A program made the translations under genes and the position numbers. The notes below the pieces were generated by a model that was given only the letters and a program-made list of their open reading frames with translations, was not told the DNA's origin and searched no databases. Below, piece by piece: positions 15,218 through 23,378 of a stretch of 25,269 bases of DNA. This DNA is from an uncultured Oscillospiraceae bacterium (GTDB lineage: Bacteria; Bacillota; Clostridia; Oscillospirales; Ruminococcaceae), in assembly GCA_900543705.1 (NCBI GenBank), contig UQSL01000019.1, forward strand, positions 1 through 25,269, written 5' to 3'. Positions within the stretch are counted from its first letter, which is position 1. Every line of letters starts with the position of its first letter.

Positions 15218-15253
15218 AGGATAGCACAGCATCCATGACAGTAGTATGTCATG
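15218..15253 (-). promoter_or_regulatory. Main promoter of the YoaP-WYL operon with perfect 20-bp palindrome
   Basis: CATGACA-GTAGTA-TGTCATG (15234-15253) is a perfect 7-6-7 inverted repeat. On the minus strand it lies ten bases upstream of a TATCCT -10 box (15218-15223), itself just ahead of the start codon at 15195. No -35 consensus is present other than the palindrome itself. It is the best of the three operator copies, as expected for autoregulation by the WYL protein. Confidence 0.65.
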
Positions 15254-15319
15254 TTTTAACGGAACCAAAACGCACATTTTCTGTCAGGGACGGTTGGTAG
15301 AAATGAAACGGAAAAGCGG

Positions 15320-15325
15320 TATAAT
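15320..15325 (+). promoter_or_regulatory. -10 box of the XRE-ABC operon
   Basis: A consensus TATAAT lies 23 bases before the XRE start codon. The nearest -35-like sequence, TTGGTA (15294-15299), has a 20-base spacer, which is long, so the promoter may need an activator. GCAAGGAGG supplies a strong ribosome site before ATG 15349. Confidence 0.5.
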
Positions 15326-15348
15326 AAAGGCAAGGAGGTTGGAAATAC

Positions 15349-15819
15349 ATGAAAAAGCAATCCGATTTGATTTCTCAGAATTTAACCTCACTGAGGCAGT
15401 ATCATAAATATTCTCAGGAAGAAGTAGCGGAAAAAGTCGGCGTTACCCGCCAGGCCGTGGCAAAATGGGAATCCGGAGAAACGGTTCCCGATATCCTAAA
15501 CTGCGACGCGCTGGCAGAGCTTTACGACGTATCGGTGGACGATTTGATCCATTTCAATCAGGAGGACGAGCGGATGCCGATTCCTCCCAGAGGAAAGCAT
15601 CTTTTTGGAACCGTCAAGGTAGGAGAACGAGGACAGGTGGTTCTGCCCAAAAAAGCACGGGACCTTTTCCACATAAAACCGGGTGACCTGTTGGTGGCGC
15701 TGGGAGATGAAAATCCGGAAAGCGCGGGCATCGCCCTGGTTCCCGGCGATACCGTCCTTCGGAATATTGCTTTTCTGCGAGATATGCTCCACGTCGATGA
15801 AAAGGAGGAAAACAAATGA
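15349..15819 (+). CDS. XRE helix-turn-helix regulator with C-terminal AbrB-like domain
   Basis: 156 residues. Residues ~7-62 are an XRE/Cro helix-turn-helix (ISQNLTSLRQYHKYSQEEVA, GVTRQAVAKWESGETVP). Residues ~86-133 are a SpoVT/AbrB swapped-hairpin domain (GTVKVGERGQVVLPKKARDL, IKPGDLLVALGDE). The combination of two DNA-binding modules on one short chain is a known Firmicute architecture that usually sits beside ABC transporter genes, as here. The stop overlaps the ABC ATPase ATG (ATGA, 15816-15819), so the three genes are translationally coupled, and the protein likely controls the transporter. Confidence 0.85.
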   Translation: MKKQSDLISQNLTSLRQYHKYSQEEVAEKVGVTRQAVAKWESGETVPDILNCDALAELYDVSVDDLIHFNQEDERMPIPPRGKHLFGTVKVGERGQVVLPKKARDLFHIKPGDLLVALGDENPESAGIALVPGDTVLRNIAFLRDMLHVDEKEENK

Positions 15820-16574
15820 CCGAATTACTTCAGGTAGAGCATTTGAGCAAACGCTATCCCGGTTTCGCCCTGCAGGATGTTTCCTTCTCGGTAAAGCCCG
15901 GACACATCATGGGGCTCATCGGCAAAAATGGAGCTGGAAAAAGCACCACCTTGAAATCCATGCTGAACATGGTCCGTCCGGAATCCGGAACTGTGACCAT
16001 ACTGGGAAAGGATTTCTTCCAAAACGAAAAGGAATGTAAACAGAAGATCGGCGTGGTCTTCGGCGGTATCGATTTTTACCCGCTGAAAAAGCTTTCCGCC
16101 ATCACCGCCGTGACCAGAAGGTTCTATCCAAACTGGGATCAGCGGAAATATGAGAGCTATCTCAAGCAGTTTTCTCTGGATGAAAGCAAGCAGTTGCGGG
16201 CTCTTTCCAATGGGATGAAGGTCAAGTATCTGCTGGCGCTGGCGCTTTCCCATAACGCGTAGCTCTATCTTTTGGATGAACCGACTTCGGGATTAGACCC
16301 GGTTTCCCGGGATGAGATTCTGCATATCTTCACGCGTATTGTAAAGGATGGAAAACGATCCGTCCTGTTTTCCACCCATATCACCTCGGATTTGGACCGC
16401 TGCGCCGACGACATCACCTACATACAAAACGGCCGGGTGCTGAAAAGCGCGGATAAGGGAACGTTCCTCCAGTCCTTCGACCATCTCAAAACGCCTAAGG
16501 ATACCGCTCCGCTTACGCTGGAGGAAATTATGCTGCGCACAGAAGGGAGGGATTTGGATGAAACTGCTCTATAA
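15816..16574 (+). pseudogene. ABC transporter ATP-binding protein with an internal amber codon
   Basis: The frame gives a 252-codon ABC ATPase with Walker A GKNGAGKS (residues 36-43), signature LSNGM (130-134), Walker B LYLLDEPTSGLDP, and the H-loop STHITSDLDRC. A TAG at 16261-16263 (codon 149) falls between the signature and Walker B, in the sequence HNA-stop-LYLLDEP, where relatives usually have lysine; AAG to TAG is a single change. Truncation there would remove Walker B and abolish ATPase function. Beyond it the frame stays open and conserved, so it is a recent mutation, a read error or, less likely, suppressed. The end overlaps the permease start by 17 bp. It would power a drug, peptide or lipid exporter of the YtrB/BcrA kind. 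Confidence 0.85.
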
Positions 16575-17196
16575 AGAACTGGCATTGGCTGCGCATCCTA
16601 CTTCCATTGTCTTTGCCTTTTTGGGCTGCCTAGTCATTGTGCCGGCGTATCCTTACACCGTCATTTTTATGTTTGGCTGCCTGGCCCCTTACCTTACGTT
16701 TCTTTATGCCAGAGAAACCAATGACGCCTGGTACACCGCCATCCTCCCTGTGACCAAGCGGGAAAGCGTCAAGGGGAAATGCCTGCTGATCGTCTCAATC
16801 CAGTTGTTCCAGCTACTGCTTTCCGTTCCTTTTGTCTTTCTTCGGAACGTCATTGAAATAGAAAACAATCCGGTGGGAATCGACGCCAACGCGGCCTGGT
16901 ACGGGTTTGGGCTTATCATCTACGCTGTTTTCGATCTGGTCTTCTTCCCGGCCTATTACAAAAACGGGTATAAGGCGGGCAAAGCCTTTGTAATCGCTGC
17001 AATTCCCATGCTGCTTTTGATGGTGGCGGTGGAAGGAGCCGTCCACCTTCCGGTCCTTGCCTGGCTGGACAGCTACGCACTTCAGGATCTGTTGCTGCAA
17101 ACGCCCATCTTACTCATTGGAATCCTGTGCTATGTGGTTTTCCTCTCCTTAGCATATCGGATTTCCATCAAACGCTTTGAAAAGGTAGATCTGTAA
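16558..17196 (+). CDS. ABC-2 type transporter permease
   Basis: 212 residues with about six hydrophobic segments (for example IVFAFLGCLVIVPAYPYTVI, LLIVSIQLFQLLLSVPFVFL, AFVIAAIPMLLLMVAVEGAV, PILLIGILCYVVFLSLAYRI) and short loops. The motif ARETNDAWYTAILPVTKRES after the second helix is typical of small ABC-2 permeases with the 'LP-x-x-R' cytoplasmic loop. It pairs with the ATPase encoded just before (17-bp overlap) and the XRE-AbrB regulator. The transported substrate is unknown. Because the ATPase carries a premature stop, the permease may be non-functional unless that stop is an error. Confidence 0.8.
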   Translation: MKLLYKELALAAHPTSIVFAFLGCLVIVPAYPYTVIFMFGCLAPYLTFLYARETNDAWYTAILPVTKRESVKGKCLLIVSIQLFQLLLSVPFVFLRNVIEIENNPVGIDANAAWYGFGLIIYAVFDLVFFPAYYKNGYKAGKAFVIAAIPMLLLMVAVEGAVHLPVLAWLDSYALQDLLLQTPILLIGILCYVVFLSLAYRISIKRFEKVDL

Positions 17197-17197
17197 A

Positions 17198-17236
17198 AAA
17201 ACACTCCGTCTGGTTTGACATCAGGGGGAGTGTTTT
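17198..17236 (+). terminator. Terminator of the XRE-ABC operon
   Basis: Arms AAAACACTCC (17198-17207) and GGAGTGTTTT (17227-17236) around a 19-base loop. It starts two bases after the permease stop codon and is followed by GTATTTTG. Confidence 0.75.
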
Positions 17237-17305
17237 GTATTTTGAAGATGTAAAAAATAATTACATAAAGAGAGATGCTTTAATGAAAGAGCAAATTCGT
17301 CATCT

Positions 17306-17359
17306 TTACGCTTCGAGCTCCCGGATCAGGTTCACCATCTCAATGGCTCCCTCCCTCTC
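17306..17359 (-). pseudogene. Possible C-terminal scrap of an unidentified gene
   Basis: The minus strand reads EREGAIEMVNLIRELEA and a stop. The composition resembles a helical protein C-terminus, but upstream frames carry stops within a few codons. The rest of 17237-17394 shows nothing recognisable. I cannot name the family; the call is weak. Confidence 0.2.
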
Positions 17360-17394
17360 AAAACACAAGCAATGTCAAACACGCTATTGCTCTT

Positions 17395-17862
17395 TTATAA
17401 GATCGGCACACACAGCTCGCAAAGATGATGCTCTACCAATTTTTGCGCATACCGTTCCATAATAGGCCTTGCAGGGTCCAGGGAATACCCGTGTTTTGAA
17501 AGTTCCTCAAAGCACTCCGACCATGCCCTTTGAACTGCACCTGCCGTGTGCGCAATGCGGAATACAAGATAGCTACCGCCGTCAAGCTTTCTGCTTTTCA
17601 CTTCATCGGATGTAGGTTTCCCGCCCTCTGCATTGATCACACAGACGTCGTATCTGCACTTTTGCGTCTCTGTCCGGTTCGGATCGTCCAGCGGAACGGC
17701 TAAAATAACCGTATCCTCGCAAAACATTTGGTTGGCATGCAGCCATTCCTTGAACCGGTCCATCAGGGCGTAGTTTTCTGTGCCGTAAGCCCCCGTCCTT
17801 CTCATATACAGAACATCTGCCGGCATGATTATTTCTTTTTCCATTTGAGTGTAAAAGCTCAT
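17395..17862 (-). CDS. GyrI-like effector-binding-domain protein (third copy in window)
   Basis: 155 residues: MSFYTQMEKEIIMPADVLYM, then RRTGAYGTENYALMDRFKEW, then VILAVPLDDPNRTETQKCRY with DVCVINAEG, KLDGGSYLVFRIAHTAGAVQ, and a closing HLCELCVPIL. This is the GyrI/SbmC-type fold of the kind found at the C-terminus of AraC/MerR regulators, here without any DNA-binding domain. Start at 17862, where GGGAGG stands six bases upstream; the in-frame ATG at 17892 lacks a site. It is transcribed alone on the minus strand. It differs clearly in sequence from the two GyrI-like proteins at 12364 and 13323, so it is not a recent duplicate. Confidence 0.75.
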   Translation of the reverse strand: MSFYTQMEKEIIMPADVLYMRRTGAYGTENYALMDRFKEWLHANQMFCEDTVILAVPLDDPNRTETQKCRYDVCVINAEGGKPTSDEVKSRKLDGGSYLVFRIAHTAGAVQRAWSECFEELSKHGYSLDPARPIMERYAQKLVEHHLCELCVPIL

Positions 17863-18025
17863 AGAGATCCTCCCAACCATTTCATATCTCAACTTCTATG
17901 AAAATGCTATACCCATTTAATATGATTTTCAAGAAGTTTTTAATAGTTGCAAAGGAAAAGCGGTGCAAAAGGGGATAGAATTCTCTGTGCAGCGCTTTTT
18001 CTCTCTTTCACAACTTCAATGGATG

Positions 18026-18142
18026 CTATCCGGCTTCCAGCCTCTTCATCAAAAGCCCGCATGCCAGAATTGCAGCCAGAAAGACTAACAGCAGCCCCTT
18101 GAAACCGAATAGCCTTCTTCTAAAATCCATGAACTTCTCCAT
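18026..18142 (-). CDS. Possible 38-residue single-helix membrane protein
   Basis: MEKFMDFRRRLFGFKGLLLV followed by FLAAILACGLLMKRLEAG: an amphipathic, arginine-rich N-terminus and one hydrophobic segment of ~18 residues. It lies 103 bp downstream of bceB on the same strand. The ribosome site is poor, and the frame remains open about 30 codons further upstream, so it may instead be the tail of a degraded gene. The surrounding 17893-18245 holds nothing else I can identify. Confidence 0.3.
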   Translation of the reverse strand: MEKFMDFRRRLFGFKGLLLVFLAAILACGLLMKRLEAG

Positions 18143-18245
18143 AAAGACCAGACCGCTGTCTTTAACAAAGCGACTGCGGATGTGATTAACGCAGGGACGG
18201 AAATGAAAAGCGGAACCTATTATCTTTCGCTTTTAGACTCCTCCT

Positions 18246-20240
18246 TTACTGGCTGACGATTTTATAATAGGTCTTTGCAGTCAGCAGATAGACCAGCACG
18301 TACATCGCCGTGAACACCAGGAAGCAGACGCCTGTACAGGCGATATACAGCCCTGTATTCATCAGGTTGAGCAGCGCCAAAAGCTTGGATATCAGCGGGA
18401 ATGCCACGGCAACATGAATGCCTGCAACGATCAACGGCAGGAAGAACACCGTCAGCACCTGCGAGCGGATGGAGGCTTTGACCTCCTGTTGGCTCATGCC
18501 CACCTTCTGCATGATTTCAAACCGCTCCTTATCGTCATAGCCCTCAGAAATCTGCTTATAGTAGATGATCAGGACAGTCGCCATGATGAACAGGACGCCA
18601 AGGAAGATACCGATAAAGAAGAACCCTCCGTATAGCCCAAGGAAGCTGGTTCTTGCATCGAACCGGGATTCTGCGCTTCCCTGAAACTCATTTTCTGCAA
18701 GCAGATCCATCATAGCGGTATAGAAATCGCTCTGCTCCTCTTTACTGGCGTCAGTATCAAATCCATAGAAATACCGGCATTCGTTTGCAATGTCTGTCAG
18801 AGCCTCTTTCTGCTTCTCATACAGGTCGTTGATTTCTTCCATATCCCGGACTACAATGAACTGGCTGTTGGCCGCGTTTGCCGCCATAATCCCGTTCCCC
18901 AGGAACTCATCCAGCTTCTCTTTGACCGAGTATTCCTTATCGAACACCTTCAAAACCGGGTAATTAAAGCTCTTCCGATTGGAATATAGGAGGATCTCCC
19001 CATCCTCCAGGGTTTTGTTCGTCCCCATCGCCGCATTGTAGTCGGACAGGGGGATAAAAATCAGATTTGTAATGGATTCTATGTTCATAAGAGAATCGCC
19101 GCGGGAAACCTGGAAGGTATCGCCGTCTTCGATACTGGAAAACGACAGATAGGTATATTGGAGCTCACCGGTCACGTTCAGATCTTTTTCTGTCTGCAGG
19201 GTACGGATTTTATCAAAGGTTTCTTCACTGCGCTCCTTGGAACCTTCGTTTGAATACACCACAAAATCATTGGGATACCGGGTGTGGGTAATGTCTTCCA
19301 TGCCCAGCATCAGCGAACTGGTGGAGGAGATCATCACCAGCACCATGGTGGACAGAATACAGATATTCGCAAGCCCTACTGCATTCTGTTTCATGCGGTA
19401 GATCATACCGGAAACACTGGTGAAATGTTTTGTCTTGTAGTAATACTTCTTGTTCTTTCTCAGCAGCTTTAAAAGCGCGATGCTGCCAGCAGTGAAAAGC
19501 ATATAGGTTCCAAGGATGACCAGGACCACCGCTACAAAGAACGCCGTAATGGAGGAAATTGGGTTTTCCACCGTCAGCGCCATATAATAGCCGACTCCCA
19601 CACAGGCGAGGCCCAGCAGGGTCATCAGCCATTTGGATTTTGGTTCCTTTTCGCCCGCATGGCCTTCCCGCAGCAGATCAACGGGATTAGATACGTGGAT
19701 CTGGCGTACGGTTTTCAAAAAAATCAGCAGGAAGATGGCGGCAAAAAGGATGACCGTGGTTCCAATGGCTTCGCCGGAAACGAAGAACCCCAGAGAAATC
19801 TCCCCGCCGATCACTTTGGTAATGATGAGGAACATGACCTTATCCAGCGCCATTCCCACAATCAGGCCGCCCCCAAGGCCAATCAGTGCCACATACAGGG
19901 ATTCCCATGCCAGAGTCTTTGCTAGATGGCGCTTTTCCATGCCGAGAATATTGAAGACTCCAAATTCTTTTTTCCTGCGTTTGATCAAAAAGCTGTTGGT
20001 GTAAAACAGGAAGATGAAGGCGAATAAAGCCGTCACACAGCTTCCCAGGAACATGGTATAGGCAAGCGTTTGAGCGCCCACCATTTTCTCCAGTCCCGGA
20101 TTCAAGGACAGGGACTTCACGAGATAAAAGATGGCTACCGTCATGATGCAGGTCAGGATATATGGGAAATAGGTTTTCCCGTTCTTCCGGATGTTGCCTG
20201 CGGCCAGCTTTGGGAAAAATCCTTTACTCATGACGATCAC
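18246..20240 (-). CDS. bceB: BceB-like FtsX-family ABC permease (antimicrobial peptide resistance)
   Basis: 664 residues with the BceB plan: an N-terminal helix after FPKLAAGNIRKNGKTYFPYI, three further helices, paired helices, then a large extracellular domain of ~200 residues (roughly 310-530: DFVVYSNEGSKERSEETFDK through FDARTSFLGLYGG) and a final FtsX-like helical group including YDDKERFEIMQKVGMSQQEV. The RRKKEFGVFNILGMEKR segment is the cytoplasmic coupling element typical of the family. Such permeases recognise lipid-II- or undecaprenyl-bound peptides such as bacitracin, free them, and also signal to the partner kinase. The start overlaps the end of bceA by 17 bp. The actual peptide cannot be told from sequence. 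Confidence 0.9.
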   Translation of the reverse strand: MIVMSKGFFPKLAAGNIRKNGKTYFPYILTCIMTVAIFYLVKSLSLNPGLEKMVGAQTLAYTMFLGSCVTALFAFIFLFYTNSFLIKRRKKEFGVFNILGMEKRHLAKTLAWESLYVALIGLGGGLIVGMALDKVMFLIITKVIGGEISLGFFVSGEAIGTTVILFAAIFLLIFLKTVRQIHVSNPVDLLREGHAGEKEPKSKWLMTLLGLACVGVGYYMALTVENPISSITAFFVAVVLVILGTYMLFTAGSIALLKLLRKNKKYYYKTKHFTSVSGMIYRMKQNAVGLANICILSTMVLVMISSTSSLMLGMEDITHTRYPNDFVVYSNEGSKERSEETFDKIRTLQTEKDLNVTGELQYTYLSFSSIEDGDTFQVSRGDSLMNIESITNLIFIPLSDYNAAMGTNKTLEDGEILLYSNRKSFNYPVLKVFDKEYSVKEKLDEFLGNGIMAANAANSQFIVVRDMEEINDLYEKQKEALTDIANECRYFYGFDTDASKEEQSDFYTAMMDLLAENEFQGSAESRFDARTSFLGLYGGFFFIGIFLGVLFIMATVLIIYYKQISEGYDDKERFEIMQKVGMSQQEVKASIRSQVLTVFFLPLIVAGIHVAVAFPLISKLLALLNLMNTGLYIACTGVCFLVFTAMYVLVYLLTAKTYYKIVSQ

Positions 20241-20991
20241 CGCCCGTTGCCAACAGCGTCAGCGTATCGGAGATTTTCTGATACAGCTGCTCGTTGGAGC
20301 TGTTTCCGCGATAAATTTGGTGGAACACCTCGCCGTCCTTGATAAACAGCACACGGCTTGCATGGCTGGCCGCTTTTACCGAGTGCGTTACCATCAGGAT
20401 GGTCTGCCCATCCTGGTTTACCTCATTGAAAATCCGAAGCAGGTCGTCCGTAGACTTGGAATCCAGCGCTCCCGTCGGTTCGTCCGCCAGCACCAGCTTC
20501 GGGTTGGTGATCAGGGCGCGGGCCACCGCCACCCTCTGCTTCTGACCGCCGGAAACCTCATACGGGTATTTCGTCAGGAGATCGGAAATTCCCAGCTTTT
20601 TCGAAATGGGCTGTAAACGGCTGTTCATCTCTTTGTAGCCTTTTCCTGCCAGGACCAGGGGAAGGAAGATGTTATCCTTCAAGGTGAAGGTATCCAGAAG
20701 GTTAAAGTCCTGAAAGACAAACCCCAGATTGTCCCGTCGGAACGCGGAGATTTCTTTTTCTTTTACGGTAGAAAGGCTTCTGCCTTCCAGAAGCACCTCT
20801 CCGCTGGTGGGCTTATCCAGAGCCGCCAGGATATTCAGCAGGGTTGTTTTTCCGGAACCGGACTCGCCCATGATGGCCACATATTCGCCCTGTTCCACAG
20901 AAAAGGACACGTTGGATAAGGCCTTAACCTGATTTCCACCGAAGCGGGTGGTATAAATTTTTTGAAGACATTTCGCCTCTAATATTGCCAT
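20224..20991 (-). CDS. bceA: BceA-like ABC transporter ATP-binding protein
   Basis: 255 residues with all ABC motifs intact: Walker A GESGSGKT (42-49), Q94 in the Q-loop FQDFNLLD, signature VSGGQ (146-150), Walker B LVLADEP (166-172) followed by TGALDSKS, and the H-loop MVTHSVKAASH. It belongs to the MacB/LolD/BceA class that works with FtsX-type permeases. GGAGGC provides the ribosome site. It is first in the bceAB transcript, with its own promoter and probable response-regulator sites in the 112-bp gap after the kinase gene. Confidence 0.9.
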   Translation of the reverse strand: MAILEAKCLQKIYTTRFGGNQVKALSNVSFSVEQGEYVAIMGESGSGKTTLLNILAALDKPTSGEVLLEGRSLSTVKEKEISAFRRDNLGFVFQDFNLLDTFTLKDNIFLPLVLAGKGYKEMNSRLQPISKKLGISDLLTKYPYEVSGGQKQRVAVARALITNPKLVLADEPTGALDSKSTDDLLRIFNEVNQDGQTILMVTHSVKAASHASRVLFIKDGEVFHQIYRGNSSNEQLYQKISDTLTLLATGGDRHE

Positions 20992-21022
20992 ATGATAGCC
21001 TCCTTATTTCTTTCGTGCCCTA

Positions 21023-21090
21023 ATTATAGCAAAACGGCCGAAACGCCCGACATCGAATCGGGTGACATTCCGGCCGTCCCATGTGACATT
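21023..21090 (-). promoter_or_regulatory. bceAB promoter with two direct-repeat response-regulator sites
   Basis: On the minus strand a TATAAT -10 box lies at 21023-21028 with a weak TGTCGG -35 at 18-base spacing (21047-21052). Upstream are two AATGTCAC copies, at 21083-21090 and 21062-21069 (plus-strand GTGACATT), exactly 21 bases apart, which is two helical turns. BceR-type regulators bind repeated TGTCAC-type half sites ahead of bceAB promoters, so this is the expected target of the response regulator at 22126. Confidence 0.6.
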
Positions 21091-21103
21091 TTTGCAAGAC
21101 GAA

Positions 21104-22129
21104 TCATTCTACTTTCAATTCATCCGTATGCAGGTCGATGGAAATGGTGGTCCCCACGCCGGGCGTGGACTCGGCGCTGATTTTGTGGGAAAGCCTGTCC
21201 GCGGCCATCTTACATAGATAGAGCCCAAGCCCTGTGGATTTCTTATTAGAGCGCCCGTTATACCCGGTAAATCCTTTTTCAAAGATTCTTGGCAGATCTT
21301 CCGGGGCAATCCCGATGCCGGTATCGGAAATTTTCAGTATCTTGTCCGACGTTACCGAAATGGTTATGGAGCCGCTCTGGGTGTATTTGATACTGTTGGA
21401 CAATATCTGCTCCATGATAAACAGGAGCCACTTTTCATCCGTCAGCACTTTGACATCCACCGGATGATATTCCAACCGGATCCTGCGGCGCACAAACTGG
21501 GGCGCATATTTATGGATTGCCTGCTTGATGATGCCGTCCAGCTCATATTCCCGGAAGATGTAATCGGAAGAATCGCTCCCAAGCCGCAGATAGCTGAGTA
21601 CCATCTCCACATACTGCTCAATCCGGAACAGCTCGGCGGAAAGCTCCCGATGCTCATCGGTGTCTTCGCTCTCCAGGGTCATCCGCATCACCGAGATGGG
21701 CGTCTTGATCTGGTGGACCCAGGTGGTATAGTAATCCATGCTTTCCCGACGTTCCGTCTGCCAGCTGGTCAGATTGGCGTCCAGAATACGTTTCTGCTCC
21801 TGGAGCATTTCCTGCAAATCCGCTTCCGCCAGCGTTTGTGGTTCCGGCAGCTGGTCAAGCATGATCTGGATATTATGAAGAATTCTTCTGTGTTCCCGAT
21901 GACGCTTCCAATAGAAAACAATATGCACGGACAATACCACAACGGCAAGGAGGAAACACAGCCCTAAGGCGTACCAAACTGCCTCGGTTTCCAATTCATA
22001 CAGGGAGAAGATCAGGGCAAATATCCCGGAAAACGCCAGGAACATCAATGCCGTCATACGGTATTGCTTCAGGTAACTGACGAGTATGGAATACCATTTT
22101 TCCTTCTTCACAATCTCATCCTTCCTCAT
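21104..22129 (-). CDS. bceS: BceS-like intramembrane-sensing histidine kinase
   Basis: 341 residues. Two membrane helices (about 26-44 and 52-73) flank a very short external loop, the hallmark of intramembrane-sensing kinases that take their signal from the BceAB transporter. The phosphoacceptor is H139 (TTWVHQIKTPISVMRM); the ATPase domain has the N-box with N245 (EQILSNSIKYT), G1 DTGIGIAPEDL (269-279) and G2 STGLGLYLCK. ATG 22129 overlaps the response-regulator TGA (ATGA, 22126-22129), so the pair is translationally coupled; upstream ATGs belong to the regulator's own coding region. Confidence 0.9.
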   Translation of the reverse strand: MRKDEIVKKEKWYSILVSYLKQYRMTALMFLAFSGIFALIFSLYELETEAVWYALGLCFLLAVVVLSVHIVFYWKRHREHRRILHNIQIMLDQLPEPQTLAEADLQEMLQEQKRILDANLTSWQTERRESMDYYTTWVHQIKTPISVMRMTLESEDTDEHRELSAELFRIEQYVEMVLSYLRLGSDSSDYIFREYELDGIIKQAIHKYAPQFVRRRIRLEYHPVDVKVLTDEKWLLFIMEQILSNSIKYTQSGSITISVTSDKILKISDTGIGIAPEDLPRIFEKGFTGYNGRSNKKSTGLGLYLCKMAADRLSHKISAESTPGVGTTISIDLHTDELKVE

Positions 22130-22797
22130 TCGATGATGTAGCCGATTCCGACTTTGGTGGTGATGAAATCGTGAAGACCGGCATTCTCCAGCTTTTTTCG
22201 AAGACGGTTTACATTGACCGTCAGGGTGTTTTCCTCCACATAGTCGTCCAACTGCCAAAGCTTGGTCATCAGCGCGTCCCGGCTGACCACCTTGCCTTTG
22301 TTCTCAAGCAGGGTCTGCAGAATACGAAAATCGTTCTTGGTTAGTTCAATCCGTTTCCCTTGATAGGTAAGGGTTGTATCGTTTAGATTCAGGACCGCCC
22401 CTCTGTGCTCCAGAACCGGGATTTTGCTGCCCATATCGTAAGTGCGGCGAAGCAGCGCCTGAATTTTGGCGGTCATCACACTCAAATCCATGGGTTTAGC
22501 AATAAAGTCGTCTCCGCCCATATTCATGGCCATGACGATATTCATATTGTCGGAGGCGGAGGAGATAAACACCACCGGTACATTGGAAATCTTCCGGATT
22601 TCGCTGCACCAGTGGTAGCCGTTAAAAAACGGCAGCATGATATCCACCAGCACCATATGCGGATCGTATTCCACAAACACCGGTATGACGTTTTGGAAAT
22701 CCTTCGCGCACAGCGCTTGATTTCCCCAGGATTCAATTTGTTTCTTTATGGCGTTTGCCAGAGAGATGTCATCTTCGATTATGAAAATACGATACAT
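22126..22797 (-). CDS. bceR: BceR-like OmpR-family response regulator
   Basis: 223 residues. The receiver domain (1-~120) has acidic D9/D10 (IIEDD), phosphoacceptor D52 (MVLVDIMLP), and K101 (FIAKPMD). The winged-helix effector domain (~130-222) shows IELTKNDFRILQTLLENKGK, VSRDALMTKLW, and TVNVNRLRKKLENAG. It is first in an RR-HK-ATPase-permease module with the canonical order. A TATATT sequence about 30 bases upstream on the minus strand may be its -10 box; no clear -35 was found. Confidence 0.9.
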   Translation of the reverse strand: MYRIFIIEDDISLANAIKKQIESWGNQALCAKDFQNVIPVFVEYDPHMVLVDIMLPFFNGYHWCSEIRKISNVPVVFISSASDNMNIVMAMNMGGDDFIAKPMDLSVMTAKIQALLRRTYDMGSKIPVLEHRGAVLNLNDTTLTYQGKRIELTKNDFRILQTLLENKGKVVSRDALMTKLWQLDDYVEENTLTVNVNRLRKKLENAGLHDFITTKVGIGYIIE

Positions 22798-22867
22798 AAG
22801 CCCTTTTTCCTTTTGATTTTAATATACCTTGACCTGAACCCCAAAACGTTTCCTTGCAGTCTGCATA

Positions 22868-23372
22868 TCATCTCTTTGCCTCACATTCATCCCTGCATCG
22901 CCCGATCCATTCCGACGCCCAGTCCAGCAGAAGAGCGGACAGACTGGCTAAGTCCTCATCCGAAACCGTTTCTTTTCCCTTTAGCTCCATTCCAGTTTCC
23001 AGTATGTTCCTGTCTTGTGGCTGGAGCAAAGGCCGCAGGATCTTTAAAATAAGGCCGGCTGGTCCATACTCGCAGTCCCTCTGACACAGCCCGGCGCACG
23101 TTTGCGCGGTCATCCTCCAGCCATTCCCGGATCAGCGGCAGGGCTGTCTCGTATCCAATTTGCCTGCAATGGATATCAAAGGCCATAGCCAGCGTTTCCT
23201 GCACCTTCCAGCTTTTATTGGCGCTTGCCTTGTTTCTCAGGAAATCCAGTGCCTCGGGCTTTTGATGCGCAGCGTATCCCATCAGGAAAACGCCCACTTC
23301 CTGTATATGAAAATTGTCGGATTGATAAAGCCCAAGTCCCATCTGATAACATTCTTCCGCCGAATTAAACAT
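22868..23372 (-). pseudogene. HEAT-repeat DNA-alkylation-repair-like protein, probably frameshifted
   Basis: The first ~110 residues match the small HEAT-repeat (AlkD-related) family: QEVGVFLMGYAA, SWKVQETLAMAFDIHCRQIG, YETALPLIREWLEDDRANVR, RAVSEGLRVWTSRPYFKD. Such proteins usually go on with another repeat ending in VGNALRDIS; here the frame instead drifts into low-similarity sequence and stops at 22956. From about 23050 another frame looks more protein-like (LKGKETVSDEDLASLSALLL, DWASEWIG) to a stop at 22868, so an indel near 23040-23060 is likely. The family's catalytic activity is unproven in small versions. The start ATG at 23372 has a poorly spaced AAAAGGG. Confidence 0.55.
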
Positions 23373-23378
23373 CCCTTT

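Noticed and set aside
16261..16263. TAG as a pyrrolysine or recoded sense codon
   Set aside because: No sign of pyl genes in the window and the residue is an ordinary surface lysine in relatives; mutation or error is simpler.
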